A DNA stretch of 56,195 bases from Paenibacillus oryzisoli (GCF_001653565.1 NZ_LYPB01000039.1:1-56195); one strand, 5' to 3'; positions 40,506 to 49,703 are shown, counted from the stretch's first letter. Numbers and translations are program-made. Notes: generated by a model not told the origin, from the sequence alone.

Positions 40506-42188
40506 ATGAAGGTTTTCAGAAAAGCGGCTTCCGTAACGCTAGTCGCTGCATTAGCCTTGACTGCTGCAGCATGCAGCAGTGGGGAGTCGAAACCAAGCAC
40601 AAGCAGTACGGATTCAGGGGGCACTGCGAATACGAATACGAAAGCGGAACCAAAAGAATTTAGTGTATTTATTAATCGTTCCTTACCGGATTATCCAGGG
40701 TCCACTCGCGTAGGTGACATCATTGACAAAGAGACAAATGTCAAGCTAAAGCGAGAATATCTAGTGGGTGATTTGGATACCAAAATTGGCGTCATGATTG
40801 CTTCCGGTCATTATCCGGATCTCATGGATGGAGGGCCTTCAACTTCCAAGCTGCTTAGTGCCGGCGCCTACATCCCGCTCGATGAGTTAGTGGACAAATA
40901 TGCTCCGAATTTGAAGAAGCTGTACAATGCCCGTTGGAATAAGCTGAAACAACCGGATGGTAAGGTTTATTTCCTCCCAGGATGGGTGCCATACGAAGAG
41001 GGAGATAAGGCTCCGTTGCTGGGAACGCCTCAAACTGGCTTTTGGATTCAGAAAGCCGTTTTGAAGGAGTTTAATTATCCGAAGATTAAGACGCTTGATG
41101 AATATTTTGATGTGATTGAAAAGTATGCCAAGAAGTATCCGGAAATTGAAGGCGGCAAAACGATTGGCTTTGAAGGAATTATGGAGGGCTCGCGTAAACA
41201 TGACTTGGTTAATCCGTCGTTCTTCCTCGCAGGTTATCCGAATGACGGTGCCGGGATTGCCAACAAGGTGGATGGCGGCTTCAAGGTAGATACTTTCCAG
41301 GATAAAGACATGTCGAAGCGTTACTATAAGAAATTGAATGAAATCAACGCCAAGAAGTTGTTGGATCAAGAGATGTTCATCATGAACTACGATCAATACA
41401 TTGCCAAACTTACTTCAGGCAGAGTACTTGGTTTACACGACCAGCGTTTCCAGATAGGCAAAGCCATAGATATTCTGGATAAGGAGAAACCAGAGCGTTC
41501 ATTCGTACCTTTGCCACTCGTTTACGATACCAGCATCAAAGAGCAATATACACCACCGCTAGGGATGTCAACATCGGCCGGTATGGGAATTTCGAAGGAT
41601 GCCAAAGATCCAGTTGCCATTATCAAGTATTTGGATTATCTGGCTAAACAAGATACGCAGAATTTGATTTCTTGGGGCGTAAAAGATGTTGATTATAAAG
41701 TTAACGAGAAGGGCAGATTCTATAGAACTCCTGATATGATCGCAAACTTTAAGAATCCGGAGTACAAAAAGCAGTGGGGCGGCGATTACTTCCTAGGGCT
41801 GCCAATCTCGGTTGGATACTGGGCAGATGGCAATGCGGCGCGCGCTGACAATCAGGCAGAACTGCTTACAACGACGTATAACGACATCGATAAAGAAATC
41901 ATTAAAGCGTATGAGATTTCATCGTACAATGATCTTTTTGCAAAACCTGAGGCACGCAAGTATTTCCCGCTGTTTGATATTGTACTAGAAAAAGGCGGTA
42001 AAGCTGAGTTAACGAAACAAAAGATCGATGATTTATTGACCTCATACATCCCTAAGCTAGTTATGTCGAATCCAGCTGACTACGACAAAGTATGGGAAGA
42101 GTATACAGGGAAGTTTAAGGCTTTGGATACCAAATCGTATATCGATGAACTTCAGAAATCGGTCGATTTCCGCATGAAGAATTGGTAA
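40506..42188 (+). CDS. Extracellular solute-binding lipoprotein, system 3
   Basis: A 560-residue large-class (LipO/YtcQ-like) sugar-binding protein. The lipoprotein signal ends in TAAAC (Cys23), followed by a Ser/Thr/Gly-rich linker. Segments GGPSTSKLLSAGAYIPLDEL and GWVPYEEGDKAP are typical of the class. ATG 40506 has AAGGAGTG upstream. It is the first gene of system 3 and would bind oligosaccharides released by the GH10 enzyme encoded downstream, by analogy with Paenibacillus xylan/aldouronate clusters. Confidence 0.92.
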   Translation: MKVFRKAASVTLVAALALTAAACSSGESKPSTSSTDSGGTANTNTKAEPKEFSVFINRSLPDYPGSTRVGDIIDKETNVKLKREYLVGDLDTKIGVMIASGHYPDLMDGGPSTSKLLSAGAYIPLDELVDKYAPNLKKLYNARWNKLKQPDGKVYFLPGWVPYEEGDKAPLLGTPQTGFWIQKAVLKEFNYPKIKTLDEYFDVIEKYAKKYPEIEGGKTIGFEGIMEGSRKHDLVNPSFFLAGYPNDGAGIANKVDGGFKVDTFQDKDMSKRYYKKLNEINAKKLLDQEMFIMNYDQYIAKLTSGRVLGLHDQRFQIGKAIDILDKEKPERSFVPLPLVYDTSIKEQYTPPLGMSTSAGMGISKDAKDPVAIIKYLDYLAKQDTQNLISWGVKDVDYKVNEKGRFYRTPDMIANFKNPEYKKQWGGDYFLGLPISVGYWADGNAARADNQAELLTTTYNDIDKEIIKAYEISSYNDLFAKPEARKYFPLFDIVLEKGGKAELTKQKIDDLLTSYIPKLVMSNPADYDKVWEEYTGKFKALDTKSYIDELQKSVDFRMKNW

Positions 42189-42194
42189 AAATAT

Positions 42195-42256
42195 GGAAGT
42201 GAGAGAGGGCTCCACAAGAGTTCTCCTCACCTTCATGCCAGCTGGCATTTTATAGA
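42195..42256 (+). other. Hairpin region between binding protein and permease genes, possible attenuator
   Basis: A long imperfect stem (GAAGTGAG ... CTCACCTTC) is followed by the palindrome ATGCCAGCTGGCAT (42235-42248) and TTT. It could reduce read-through into the permeases. Confidence 0.45.
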
Positions 42257-42297
42257 GAAAGAGAACGTAATGAACAAGCGGATAGGAGAGGTTCATC

Positions 42298-43215
42298 ATA
42301 CTGCAAAAAACTTTTACTCAGCGACTATGGCAGCAAAGAGTCTTGGTGCTAATGTCTGTCCCGCTTTTGATCCATCTATTCATTTTTAAGTATATGCCCT
42401 TATGGGGATGGTCGATGGCTTTCCAAGAGTATGTGCCAGGCAAAAGCTTTTTACATCAAAAGTGGGTTGGTCTTGAGCAATTTAAACGTATTTTTACAGA
42501 TGAGTTGTTCTATCAGGTTCTTCGCAATACCCTTGCCATGAGCGCCATCAATATTACGTTTAGCTTCATTACGGCGATCGGGTTGGCGATTTTATTAAAT
42601 GAAGTGAGAGTGACTTGGTTTAAGAGAACGGTACAGACAATCTCCTATTTGCCTTATTTTATCTCCTGGGTAGTTGCTGCCAATATCATTATGGTGATGC
42701 TCTCCTCTGACAATGGGATCGTTAATATTCTGTTGCTAAAGCTGGGAGTCATCGATTCTTCTCAAATGTGGCTGGGGAAACCGGACCTGTTTTGGTGGAT
42801 TATCGGGATCGCGAATGTGTGGAAAAATGTAGGGTGGAACGCCATCATCTATTTGGCGGCAATCTCCGCAATCGAGCCGCATCTCTATGAGTCGGCGGAT
42901 ATCGATGGAGCCAACCGATTGCAGAAAATCCGTCATATTACCCTTCCGGGTATAAAACCAACCATCGTGATTCTGCTCATCATGAGTATTGGTCACGTGA
43001 TGCAGGCTGGATTTGAACAGCAGTACTTGCTCGGGAACAGTTTGGTTAAGGATAAGTCGATGGTCTTCGATATCTTTGTATTGGAGTACGGCATACGCCT
43101 ATCACGCTATTCCTTTGCAGCAGCAGCAGGTATATTCAACAGTGTCGTCAGTATTGCCATGCTGCTAATGGCCAACTACATTGCGGGTAAAATGGGTGAA
43201 GAACGAATTATATAA
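42298..43215 (+). CDS. ABC sugar transporter permease (LplB-like, CUT1), system 3, non-canonical start
   Basis: A membrane protein with six predicted helices and ATPase-contact loop YESADIDGANRLQKIRHITLP. The first standard start codons in frame (TTG 42343, ATG 42352) fall at or inside the first membrane helix and have no ribosome binding site. The frame is open back to 42286. GGAGAGG lies 6 bases before an ATA at 42298, giving an N-terminus (ILQKTFTQRLWQQ) like that of related permeases. So ATA, or CTG at 42301, is the likely start; a G-to-A change in an original ATG or a sequencing error would explain it. The conservative start is 42343 (290 residues). Confidence 0.85.
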   Translation: MLQKTFTQRLWQQRVLVLMSVPLLIHLFIFKYMPLWGWSMAFQEYVPGKSFLHQKWVGLEQFKRIFTDELFYQVLRNTLAMSAINITFSFITAIGLAILLNEVRVTWFKRTVQTISYLPYFISWVVAANIIMVMLSSDNGIVNILLLKLGVIDSSQMWLGKPDLFWWIIGIANVWKNVGWNAIIYLAAISAIEPHLYESADIDGANRLQKIRHITLPGIKPTIVILLIMSIGHVMQAGFEQQYLLGNSLVKDKSMVFDIFVLEYGIRLSRYSFAAAAGIFNSVVSIAMLLMANYIAGKMGEERII

Positions 43216-43229
43216 GGTGGGGACTGGGC

Positions 43230-44141
43230 ATGTATCGTACAAAACAGCTATTCACAGGCAGTAATCTGTTTGACATCATGAATACGATTGTATTGAGCTT
43301 ATTGTTAGTATTTACGTTATACCCTTTTCTCAATGTAATAGCGCTTTCACTTAATGACGCAACGGACAGTATGAAGAGTGGCATATATTTGTTGCCCAGA
43401 AAGTTTACGTTATTTAATTATCAGGATTTGATTCGAGATTCCCATATTTGGCATGCGGGTATGATTTCTCTCCTCCGTACAGTGATTGCCGTTGTTTCAG
43501 GTGTGTTTCTAACGGCGATGGTGGCGTATACCATCAGTCGGAAGGATTATGTGTTGCGAAGTTTCATTACGATGGCTTACGTATTCACCATGTATATTGA
43601 TGGCGGACTCATTCCCACTTACTTTCTAATCCGGGATGTTGGATTGGTCAATAACTTTGCGGTGTATGTGCTTCCGGGTATCGTAACAGCCTTTAATCTG
43701 TTAGTAATCAGGACGTATATTCATTCCTTGCCGGAGAGTTTGAATGAATCAGCCAAAATAGACGGAGCTGGCGACTTTCGCATCTTTGTACAAATCATAT
43801 TTCCATTGTGTATGCCTGTACTTGCTACAATCGCGTTATTCATTGCCGTTTCGCAATGGAACGCATGGTTCGATACGTTCCTGTACGCATCTAATAATCC
43901 AAATCTAAGCACGCTTCAATATGAGCTTATGAAGATTTTGCAGTCAGCGAATCAACAAGTGACGGGAACGATGGAGCAAGCCTTACAGGATGCATCAGCT
44001 GGGCAAACCGAACATGCGGTTACACCAGGATCTATCCGTGCAACGATGACCGTTGTTTCCAGTTTGCCAATCATTCTCGTGTATCCTTTCTTACAGCGCT
44101 ATTTTGTCAAAGGCTTAACGCTTGGCGGTGTGAAAGGATAG
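43230..44141 (+). CDS. ABC sugar transporter permease (YtcP-like, CUT1), system 3
   Basis: A 303-residue membrane protein with contact loop NESAKIDGAGDFRIFVQIIFP and the YtcP-type ending VKGLTLGGVKG. ATG 43230 has AAGGTGGGG upstream. It is 14 bases after the first permease gene and 40 before the xylanase gene, so all are likely one operon. Confidence 0.93.
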   Translation: MYRTKQLFTGSNLFDIMNTIVLSLLLVFTLYPFLNVIALSLNDATDSMKSGIYLLPRKFTLFNYQDLIRDSHIWHAGMISLLRTVIAVVSGVFLTAMVAYTISRKDYVLRSFITMAYVFTMYIDGGLIPTYFLIRDVGLVNNFAVYVLPGIVTAFNLLVIRTYIHSLPESLNESAKIDGAGDFRIFVQIIFPLCMPVLATIALFIAVSQWNAWFDTFLYASNNPNLSTLQYELMKILQSANQQVTGTMEQALQDASAGQTEHAVTPGSIRATMTVVSSLPIILVYPFLQRYFVKGLTLGGVKG

Positions 44142-44181
44142 ATTTCTCAGAGTTTTGACTAAGAATAAAGGAGGGATAATT

Positions 44182-47100
44182 ATGTTTTCAGGAGTAATGA
44201 AAGGTTTCCAGCTCATCGTGTTTATTACATTCATAATGGTCTTGTCGCTTCTACATCCTTTGACTGGAATGGCAGCGATAGATTCAACGGTGCCTTCCGG
44301 GCAGATTGCTTCAAACCTGTTTACGAACCCTGACTTCGAAACAGGAACAGTGAATGGTTGGACAGCGCGTGGGAATTCAACGCTCACCGCCAATAGTGAT
44401 GCTCATACGGGTGCATACAGCATGAAGGTTGTCCGTACCGCTGCATTTCGCGGTGTGCAGCAGGCGGTTTATGGCAAGGTGAAGGTAGGCAGTGAATACG
44501 ACATCAGTATATGGGTCAAGGTGGATGCTGCGGGTGCCGGGAAGGAGATCCGGCTTACGCTGGATAAGAGCATTGATGGGGGAACGAAGCCCAGCGTGTT
44601 TAAGGGAGTGGGCTCTGCCAAGAATCTGGTAGCCGGACAATGGACCCAAATTCAAGCAACTTACAAAGTAACGGAAGAAACTTCGGGAGCAATTACGAAC
44701 TTGGCTCTATATTTGGAATCCGCTACAGATGCCTTCGATATCTATGTGGATGATGCAGTTCTTCTGGAGAAACCAAATGAACTGGTTAGTAATTCGGGTA
44801 TGGAGGTCGGGGTCAGCCCTTGGCAAATACGGGGCAGCGGGGTCGTTCTCCAAGCGGTCTATGCACCACAACCTGTCTATAATGGTACGAAAAGTCTCTT
44901 GGTTTCAGGACGCAGTGCGAACTGGAAAGGCGTCATGCAGCCGATGATAAGTAAGTTAGTAAAGGGAAAAACCTACTTGGTGTCAGCTTGGGTAAGACTT
45001 CCAGAGGGTAAGGAAGAGAAAATTAGTTTAAGTCTCCAGAAGGTCATTGGTGGCGTAACCTCTTACCAAGGTGTTGCTTCTGTAACGGCAAAAGGTGGGG
45101 AGTGGAGGCAAATCTCTGGCGCATTCACGTTGGAGTATAGCGGTACCTTGTCTTCGTTGGATCTTTATTTCGAGTCAGCAAGTACGGGAACTGATTTCTA
45201 CTTGGATGATGTCAGCGTCGTGGAGAAAGTACTTCCTCCCAAGGTTGTCGAAACCAATATCCCTTCGTTAAAGGATGTTTTTGCCGCTGATTTTCCAATT
45301 GGTGTGGCATTACCGCCAGATTATTTGAATGGTGATGTACACAGTGATTTGATAAAGAAGCATTTCAATAGCATCACTGCTGAGAATTCCATGAAACCAT
45401 CTTATCTGCAGCCTACAGAAGGGGTATTTACTTTTGATACAGCCGATAAATATGTAAATTTCGCACAAGCAAATGGGATGAAAGTACGTGGGCATACCTT
45501 AGTTTGGCATCAAGGGGTAGGCAATTGGATGTTCGTCGATGCATTAGGTCAACCTGCGAGCAAAGAATTGCTGTATGCGCGATTAGAAAACCACATTAAA
45601 ACGATCGTAGAGCGGTATAAAGGCAAGATTTATGCCTGGGATGTCGTCAACGAAGCGATTGATGCCAGTCAATCGGATGGCTTCCGCAGAACCGATTGGT
45701 ATAGTATAGCGGGACCGGAGTTTATTGAAAAAGCGTTCCAATATGCACATGAAGCAGACCCGGATGCGAAGCTTTACTACAATGAATTCGGCATATTCGA
45801 ATCAACTGCTAAGCTCGATTTCACCATCAGTATGATTCAGAACCTGCTTGCAAAGGGAGTACCTATTCATGGAATCGGCGTGCAAACGCACAATACGATT
45901 TATATTCCCGATAAAGATACGGTAGATCGTACGATGGCGAAGCTAGCGGCACTTGGCATCGATATTCAGATTACAGAGATGGATATGTCCATCTACAAAA
46001 ATGCCACTGAAAAGTACGATGCCATTGCCGATAAGCAGATTGTGGACGCTCTGTTAGTTCAGCAAGCTTATCAATTTAAAGACATGTTCGAAGTTTTCAA
46101 TAAGTATAAAGCAAATATTACAGGGATTACCTTTTGGGGATTGGCAGACGATCGCACTTGGTTGGACAGTACGCCAGGTAACCGCAAGGATCTTCCATTG
46201 CTTTTCGATGAATCGTTAAGAGCGAAGTCAGCCTATTGGGCATTGGTAGATCCAAGTAAGCTGCCAGTACGCATTCAAGCGATTCATGCCGAGCAAAGTG
46301 AGGCGTTAACGATCGACGCTGCAGGACTAAATAATCCTGTGTGGGATTATATGACACCAGTAACCGTTACAGGCAGCGTGTATACACAAGCTTCTTTCAA
46401 AACGCTATGGCATGACAATGCCTTGTATGTCAAAGTAGAGGTCGAGGATAGTACGGTAGATGCAACGGATGCAGTGAAGGTATTCGTGGATGGAAATAAC
46501 GGCAGAAAGCCGGTCTATGATCAGGATGATCATGCTTATACGTATGGTAGGCTGCAAGCTCAAGGGAGTGAGGGTTATTTGCAAGAGTCAGCAGGCGGTT
46601 ATAAAGGGATCTTCCGATTGCCATTAGATAGCTCCTTACCTGCTGTAGGGAAAAACATAGGGTTTGATGTTAGCGTAATCAATGGGACAGATACGATCCA
46701 TTGGAATGACACATCGGGAGGGCAAGCCGTCACGATGGCTAACGTGGGATTGTTGAAATTTGCCACGGCCTCCTTGTATGCGGAATCCAGAAAAGGTACA
46801 CCGATCATTGACGGAGAGATTGACCCAAGCTGGAATGAGAGCTCTGTTCAGACGACCGAAAGGTACTCGACCTCTTCAACCGCACAAGGTGCTAAAGGGA
46901 AATTCCGCACCCAGTGGGATAATCAGTATTTATATGTGTTGGTTGAAGTGGATGACCCGTTGTTAAGCGCAACGAACGCGCAGACTCACTTACAGGATTC
47001 GGTAGAATTGTTTATAGATGAGAATAATCACAAGAGCAGCCTTTATGAGAATGATGATGCACAAATTCGCTTCAATTACTTGAATCAGATTAGTTCACGC

Positions 47101-48210
47101 GGGACATTCCTCCAAGATCAGTTGCAATCGGTTACCAAGACGGTGTATGGAGCAAACAATAGTATCCTAGGATACCGGGTGGAAGCTGCAATCCGTTGGA
47201 ATAAAATTACCCCGGTGAAAGGCCATGTTATGGGCTTCGATGTGCAGGTTAATGATGATCCCGGCATTGGAACAAGAAATAGTGTAGCCATGTGGAACAA
47301 TGTGACTGACTCGGGTTGGGTGGACACATCTGGCTTTGGTGTTATCCGGTTAGTAGAAGGAGCAGCCTCTACTGGGACACCGGTTGCCGTTATGACGGGC
47401 AGCGATCAGGTGCAAATAGGTGCAACGTATACGCTTGACTATGGATTAAAGGGAGCGAGCCATGTGTCAGCGCAGGATGTAACGCTAACTTATGATAATC
47501 AGGTGTTTACGTTGATCGACGCACAGCCACTTGCAGCAAACACCGTTATCTTGAACCAAACTTCGAGCACCCCAGCGGGTATCGAGAGATTCGTCTTGGC
47601 GACAACCGACGCTAACCACGCTTTAAATGGCGAAGTGTCCGTATTGCGCTTTACTTTCACAATGAATACCACAGCGAGCGGAGCTACAATAGGAATCGGT
47701 CCCATCCTACTTGCAGATGGAAACGGGAATGAGTGGCAGGCTGCTCCAATTGCAAAAACAGTCAGCGTTACGGCAATACTGAATAAAACATTTCTCGAGG
47801 CTTCGCTGCTCAATGCTCAAAATTTGATTGCCGGTGCAGTGGAGGGCTATGCGAATGGCCAGTATATCACGGGGGCGAAATCAGCGTTGCAAGCGGTCAT
47901 TGCCGCTGCGGAAGTTACTTTGGGTAAACCAGATGTTACGCAAGCTGAGTTGGATCAAGCCGTCGTACAGATTAGCCAGGCTGCTGCTTTGTTTACAAGT
48001 AAACTTATCACGGCTAGCACAGGGGATATCGCTGGCATAGGGGGACTTCCGGATGGCAAAATCAGCGTAGCTGACATAGGGTTTGTCGCTTATCATTTTG
48101 GAGCATCTTCGACAAGTGCGAACTGGGCGGAGGTAAGTAAAGCTGATATTGATAAGAACGGCGTGATTGATGTTTATGATCTTACTTTTGTGGCTAAGAG
48201 AGTAGTGTAA
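44182..48210 (+). CDS. Secreted GH10 endo-xylanase with CBMs, cohesin-like and dockerin modules
   Basis: A 1342-residue exported enzyme. Signal peptide (about 1-31); two CBM4/9/22-type modules (about 45-195, 200-348; NPDFETGTVNGW, FDIYVDD, FYLDDVSV); GH10 barrel (about 358-705) with TAENSMKP, acid/base Glu491 in WDVVNEAID and nucleophile Glu599 in ITEMDMS; two CBM9-like modules (about 715-880, 885-1065); a cohesin-like beta domain (about 1070-1205, SAQDVTLTYDNQVFTLID); a helical FIVAR-like segment (about 1215-1275, AKSALQAVIAAAEVTLG); and a C-terminal type I dockerin (about 1285-1342) with two Ca-binding repeats (DGKISVADIGFV, DKNGVIDVYDLTFV). GH10 enzymes cleave internal beta-1,4 xylosidic bonds. 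ATG 44182 has AAAGGAGGG at 6 bases. It is the last gene of system 3; no GH67 or GH43 partner is in the window. Confidence 0.93.
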   Translation: MFSGVMKGFQLIVFITFIMVLSLLHPLTGMAAIDSTVPSGQIASNLFTNPDFETGTVNGWTARGNSTLTANSDAHTGAYSMKVVRTAAFRGVQQAVYGKVKVGSEYDISIWVKVDAAGAGKEIRLTLDKSIDGGTKPSVFKGVGSAKNLVAGQWTQIQATYKVTEETSGAITNLALYLESATDAFDIYVDDAVLLEKPNELVSNSGMEVGVSPWQIRGSGVVLQAVYAPQPVYNGTKSLLVSGRSANWKGVMQPMISKLVKGKTYLVSAWVRLPEGKEEKISLSLQKVIGGVTSYQGVASVTAKGGEWRQISGAFTLEYSGTLSSLDLYFESASTGTDFYLDDVSVVEKVLPPKVVETNIPSLKDVFAADFPIGVALPPDYLNGDVHSDLIKKHFNSITAENSMKPSYLQPTEGVFTFDTADKYVNFAQANGMKVRGHTLVWHQGVGNWMFVDALGQPASKELLYARLENHIKTIVERYKGKIYAWDVVNEAIDASQSDGFRRTDWYSIAGPEFIEKAFQYAHEADPDAKLYYNEFGIFESTAKLDFTISMIQNLLAKGVPIHGIGVQTHNTIYIPDKDTVDRTMAKLAALGIDIQITEMDMSIYKNATEKYDAIADKQIVDALLVQQAYQFKDMFEVFNKYKANITGITFWGLADDRTWLDSTPGNRKDLPLLFDESLRAKSAYWALVDPSKLPVRIQAIHAEQSEALTIDAAGLNNPVWDYMTPVTVTGSVYTQASFKTLWHDNALYVKVEVEDSTVDATDAVKVFVDGNNGRKPVYDQDDHAYTYGRLQAQGSEGYLQESAGGYKGIFRLPLDSSLPAVGKNIGFDVSVINGTDTIHWNDTSGGQAVTMANVGLLKFATASLYAESRKGTPIIDGEIDPSWNESSVQTTERYSTSSTAQGAKGKFRTQWDNQYLYVLVEVDDPLLSATNAQTHLQDSVELFIDENNHKSSLYENDDAQIRFNYLNQISSRGTFLQDQLQSVTKTVYGANNSILGYRVEAAIRWNKITPVKGHVMGFDVQVNDDPGIGTRNSVAMWNNVTDSGWVDTSGFGVIRLVEGAASTGTPVAVMTGSDQVQIGATYTLDYGLKGASHVSAQDVTLTYDNQVFTLIDAQPLAANTVILNQTSSTPAGIERFVLATTDANHALNGEVSVLRFTFTMNTTASGATIGIGPILLADGNGNEWQAAPIAKTVSVTAILNKTFLEASLLNAQNLIAGAVEGYANGQYITGAKSALQAVIAAAEVTLGKPDVTQAELDQAVVQISQAAALFTSKLITASTGDIAGIGGLPDGKISVADIGFVAYHFGASSTSANWAEVSKADIDKNGVIDVYDLTFVAKRVV

Positions 48211-48226
48211 TGGGATTGGATACAAG

Positions 48227-48257
48227 GCCTTACGAGAAATCGTAGGGCTATTTTTTA
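48227..48257 (+). terminator. Rho-independent terminator after xylanase gene
   Basis: Nine-pair hairpin GCCTTACGA / TCGTAGGGC with GAAA loop, followed by six Ts. Confidence 0.85.
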
Positions 48258-48260
48258 ACA

Positions 48261-48368
48261 TATAAGAAATTACTTACATGTGAAAGCTGTGAAGGATCGA
48301 TGTATTCAGAGTATTACAAAGGTATTCGTGGATATGAGTACAAAATAACTGATGTACGTGCAACCTAA
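48261..48368 (+). pseudogene. Remnant of a small zinc-ribbon protein (YgiT-like N-terminus)
   Basis: An open stretch of 35 codons without a start codon reads KKLLTCESCEGSMYSEYYKG and then IRGYEYKITDVRAT before TAA. The CxxC followed by a Tyr-rich strand and an ITDV strand resembles the N-terminal half of YgiT-type (MqsA-like) zinc fingers, but the second CxxC half is missing. It lies between the xylanase terminator and a second terminator, so it is probably a decayed gene fragment. The family assignment is from pattern only. Confidence 0.35.
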
Positions 48369-48373
48369 AAAGG

Positions 48374-48410
48374 ACCGTCAGGGAATTTTTCTTTCCTGAC
48401 GGTTTTTCTT
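48374..48410 (+). terminator. Rho-independent terminator hairpin
   Basis: Arms ACCGTCAGG and CCTGACGGT around a 12-base AT-rich loop, followed by TTTTCTT. It ends transcription of the remnant at 48261-48368 or backs up the previous terminator. Confidence 0.8.
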
Positions 48411-48797
48411 AATTCATTGCGCTTTACTGTCTTTACTATTTAACGGATAAAATACCTTCTAAAACTGGTGAATAAAAAGCCTGAACCAGGATGGTTTACG
48501 TCGCTTTTCTAATCCAGTAGCATTTGAGTGCGTCACAATTCTAGCATTTGATGCACTCATTTTCTGAAAATGAATTAAAGCTAGTAACAGCAATAATTTG
48601 AGCCTTCTTAGTGAGTGCAGCAGAACTGCAGCTATTTAGTACTCAAATGTCCTTTTTAGGTTGTCTGAGACCGTTGTAAGAGAAGCTGTATTGAGATAAA
48701 CTGCCGACAAAATGCTGAGCACTCAAATATCAAACTCAATTTCTTTGTATAATATGTTTACAATTCTCATCCGATGTAAGAAAATGGTATAAAAAAG
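48411..48797. other. Gene-free AT-rich stretch with scattered short repeats and a likely -10 element
   Basis: No credible coding frame. It contains several copies in both orientations of a GCACTCAAAT-like word (48520-48532, 48544-48558, 48638-48650, 48718-48730) and a TATAAT at 48748-48753 suitable for the gene that follows. Confidence 0.4.
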
Positions 48798-49334
48798 GTG
48801 GGGGACAACTTGTATCTTGCACAAATAACAAAATACATGTCAGTTAGTTTGTTGATTTTAACTTTTTTAAATTACTTTGAGCTCCTAGTTTTACCAACAG
48901 CATATTTGATGGGATTTGCTCTTTCAGCATTAACATTCACTTTTATTGATTTGTTGGACTATAATGTTGCTCAATCGAATGATCCTTTTAAATTTCGTAG
49001 ATTGAAAGATATCTTGTATTTCATAGCAGTTTCTCTTTTTATGGTTATTCCTTTTTTGGATATTAACTGGGAGCAGTCGGTACTTGAAAAAGTGAATGAC
49101 ATGACAGTGCTCTTAAGTGTTAGCATCATTTTTTATGTTAACAGCTTGAAACACAAAAAAATGGTTTCTGAGCAACTCGATAATATAATTAGTACTTATA
49201 TGCAAGAATTTTTAGGATCGGAGGAACATAAAAAAATTGTTGAAGCAGCAGTTCAAGATGGTATTAAGCAAGTAAATATTAAAGATGCTACTTTTGCAGC
49301 TATCGAGGAATACAAAAATTCACACGGAGAATGA
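48798..49334 (+). CDS. Putative membrane protein of unknown function
   Basis: A product of about 178 residues that I do not recognise. Three to four predicted membrane helices occupy the first 115 residues (VSLLILTFLNYFELLVL, LMGFALSALTFTFIDLL, ILYFIAVSLFMVIPFLDI, MTVLLSVSIIFYVNSL). A charged cytoplasmic helical tail follows (MVSEQLDNIISTYMQEFLG ... AIEEYKNSHGE). The frame opens with GTG 48798, which lies inside the GGTGGGGG ribosome-binding-like sequence, so TTG 48810 may be the real start. It is AT-rich compared with the sugar genes and stands alone, both suggesting acquired DNA. Confidence 0.7.
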   Translation: MGDNLYLAQITKYMSVSLLILTFLNYFELLVLPTAYLMGFALSALTFTFIDLLDYNVAQSNDPFKFRRLKDILYFIAVSLFMVIPFLDINWEQSVLEKVNDMTVLLSVSIIFYVNSLKHKKMVSEQLDNIISTYMQEFLGSEEHKKIVEAAVQDGIKQVNIKDATFAAIEEYKNSHGE

Positions 49335-49490
49335 TGATAGTGGGAGAAATCTGATGTGTGATATCAAAGCATAATCCGAGGCCAGGAACTCGCGAGGAGA
49401 TCCACTTAATTATATTAGATTGTATTCGACAAAAAAGTAATTTACAAGCTGCCAACTATAATGGAGAACTTAGGACATACAGTGATTTAA

Positions 49491-49637
49491 ATGAACATTA
49501 AGATTAGTTTAAAAGCATTCAGTAATTCTAACCATTCAACATTAGAGGCAGATGTGAATAGTTGGTTGCATGGGCCTGGGGCATCAAAAGATATTAACTC
49601 GGTTCAATTTTTGATCTCATCTGGAAGTTTCTTCTAA
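49491..49637 (+). CDS. Small ORF, possible Cse60-like protein
   Basis: A 48-codon frame from ATG to TAA: MNIKISLKAFSNSNHSTLEA, then DVNSWLHGPG and INSVQFLISSG. The layout of N-terminal strand, LE..(I/V)N.WL helix, then (I/V).SVQFL strand recalls the small Bacillus sporulation protein Cse60. The ribosome binding site is weak (AGGA about 14 bases upstream). A strong terminator follows 35 bases later. Coding status is uncertain. Confidence 0.4.
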   Translation: MNIKISLKAFSNSNHSTLEADVNSWLHGPGASKDINSVQFLISSGSFF

Positions 49638-49672
49638 GCATAGGTTTGGTATAAAGATAAGATTTAGTTGAG

Positions 49673-49703
49673 AAGCACTCCATTGGAGTGCTTCTTTATT
49701 TTG
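49673..49703 (+). terminator. Rho-independent terminator
   Basis: Ten-pair perfect hairpin GAAGCACTCC / GGAGTGCTTC with ATT loop followed by TTTATTTT. It implies that the short frame upstream is transcribed. Confidence 0.85.

Noticed and set aside
42343..42354. TTG/ATG start for the system 3 permease
   Set aside because: Both lie at or within the first membrane helix and have no ribosome binding site; the upstream frame is open with a good site.
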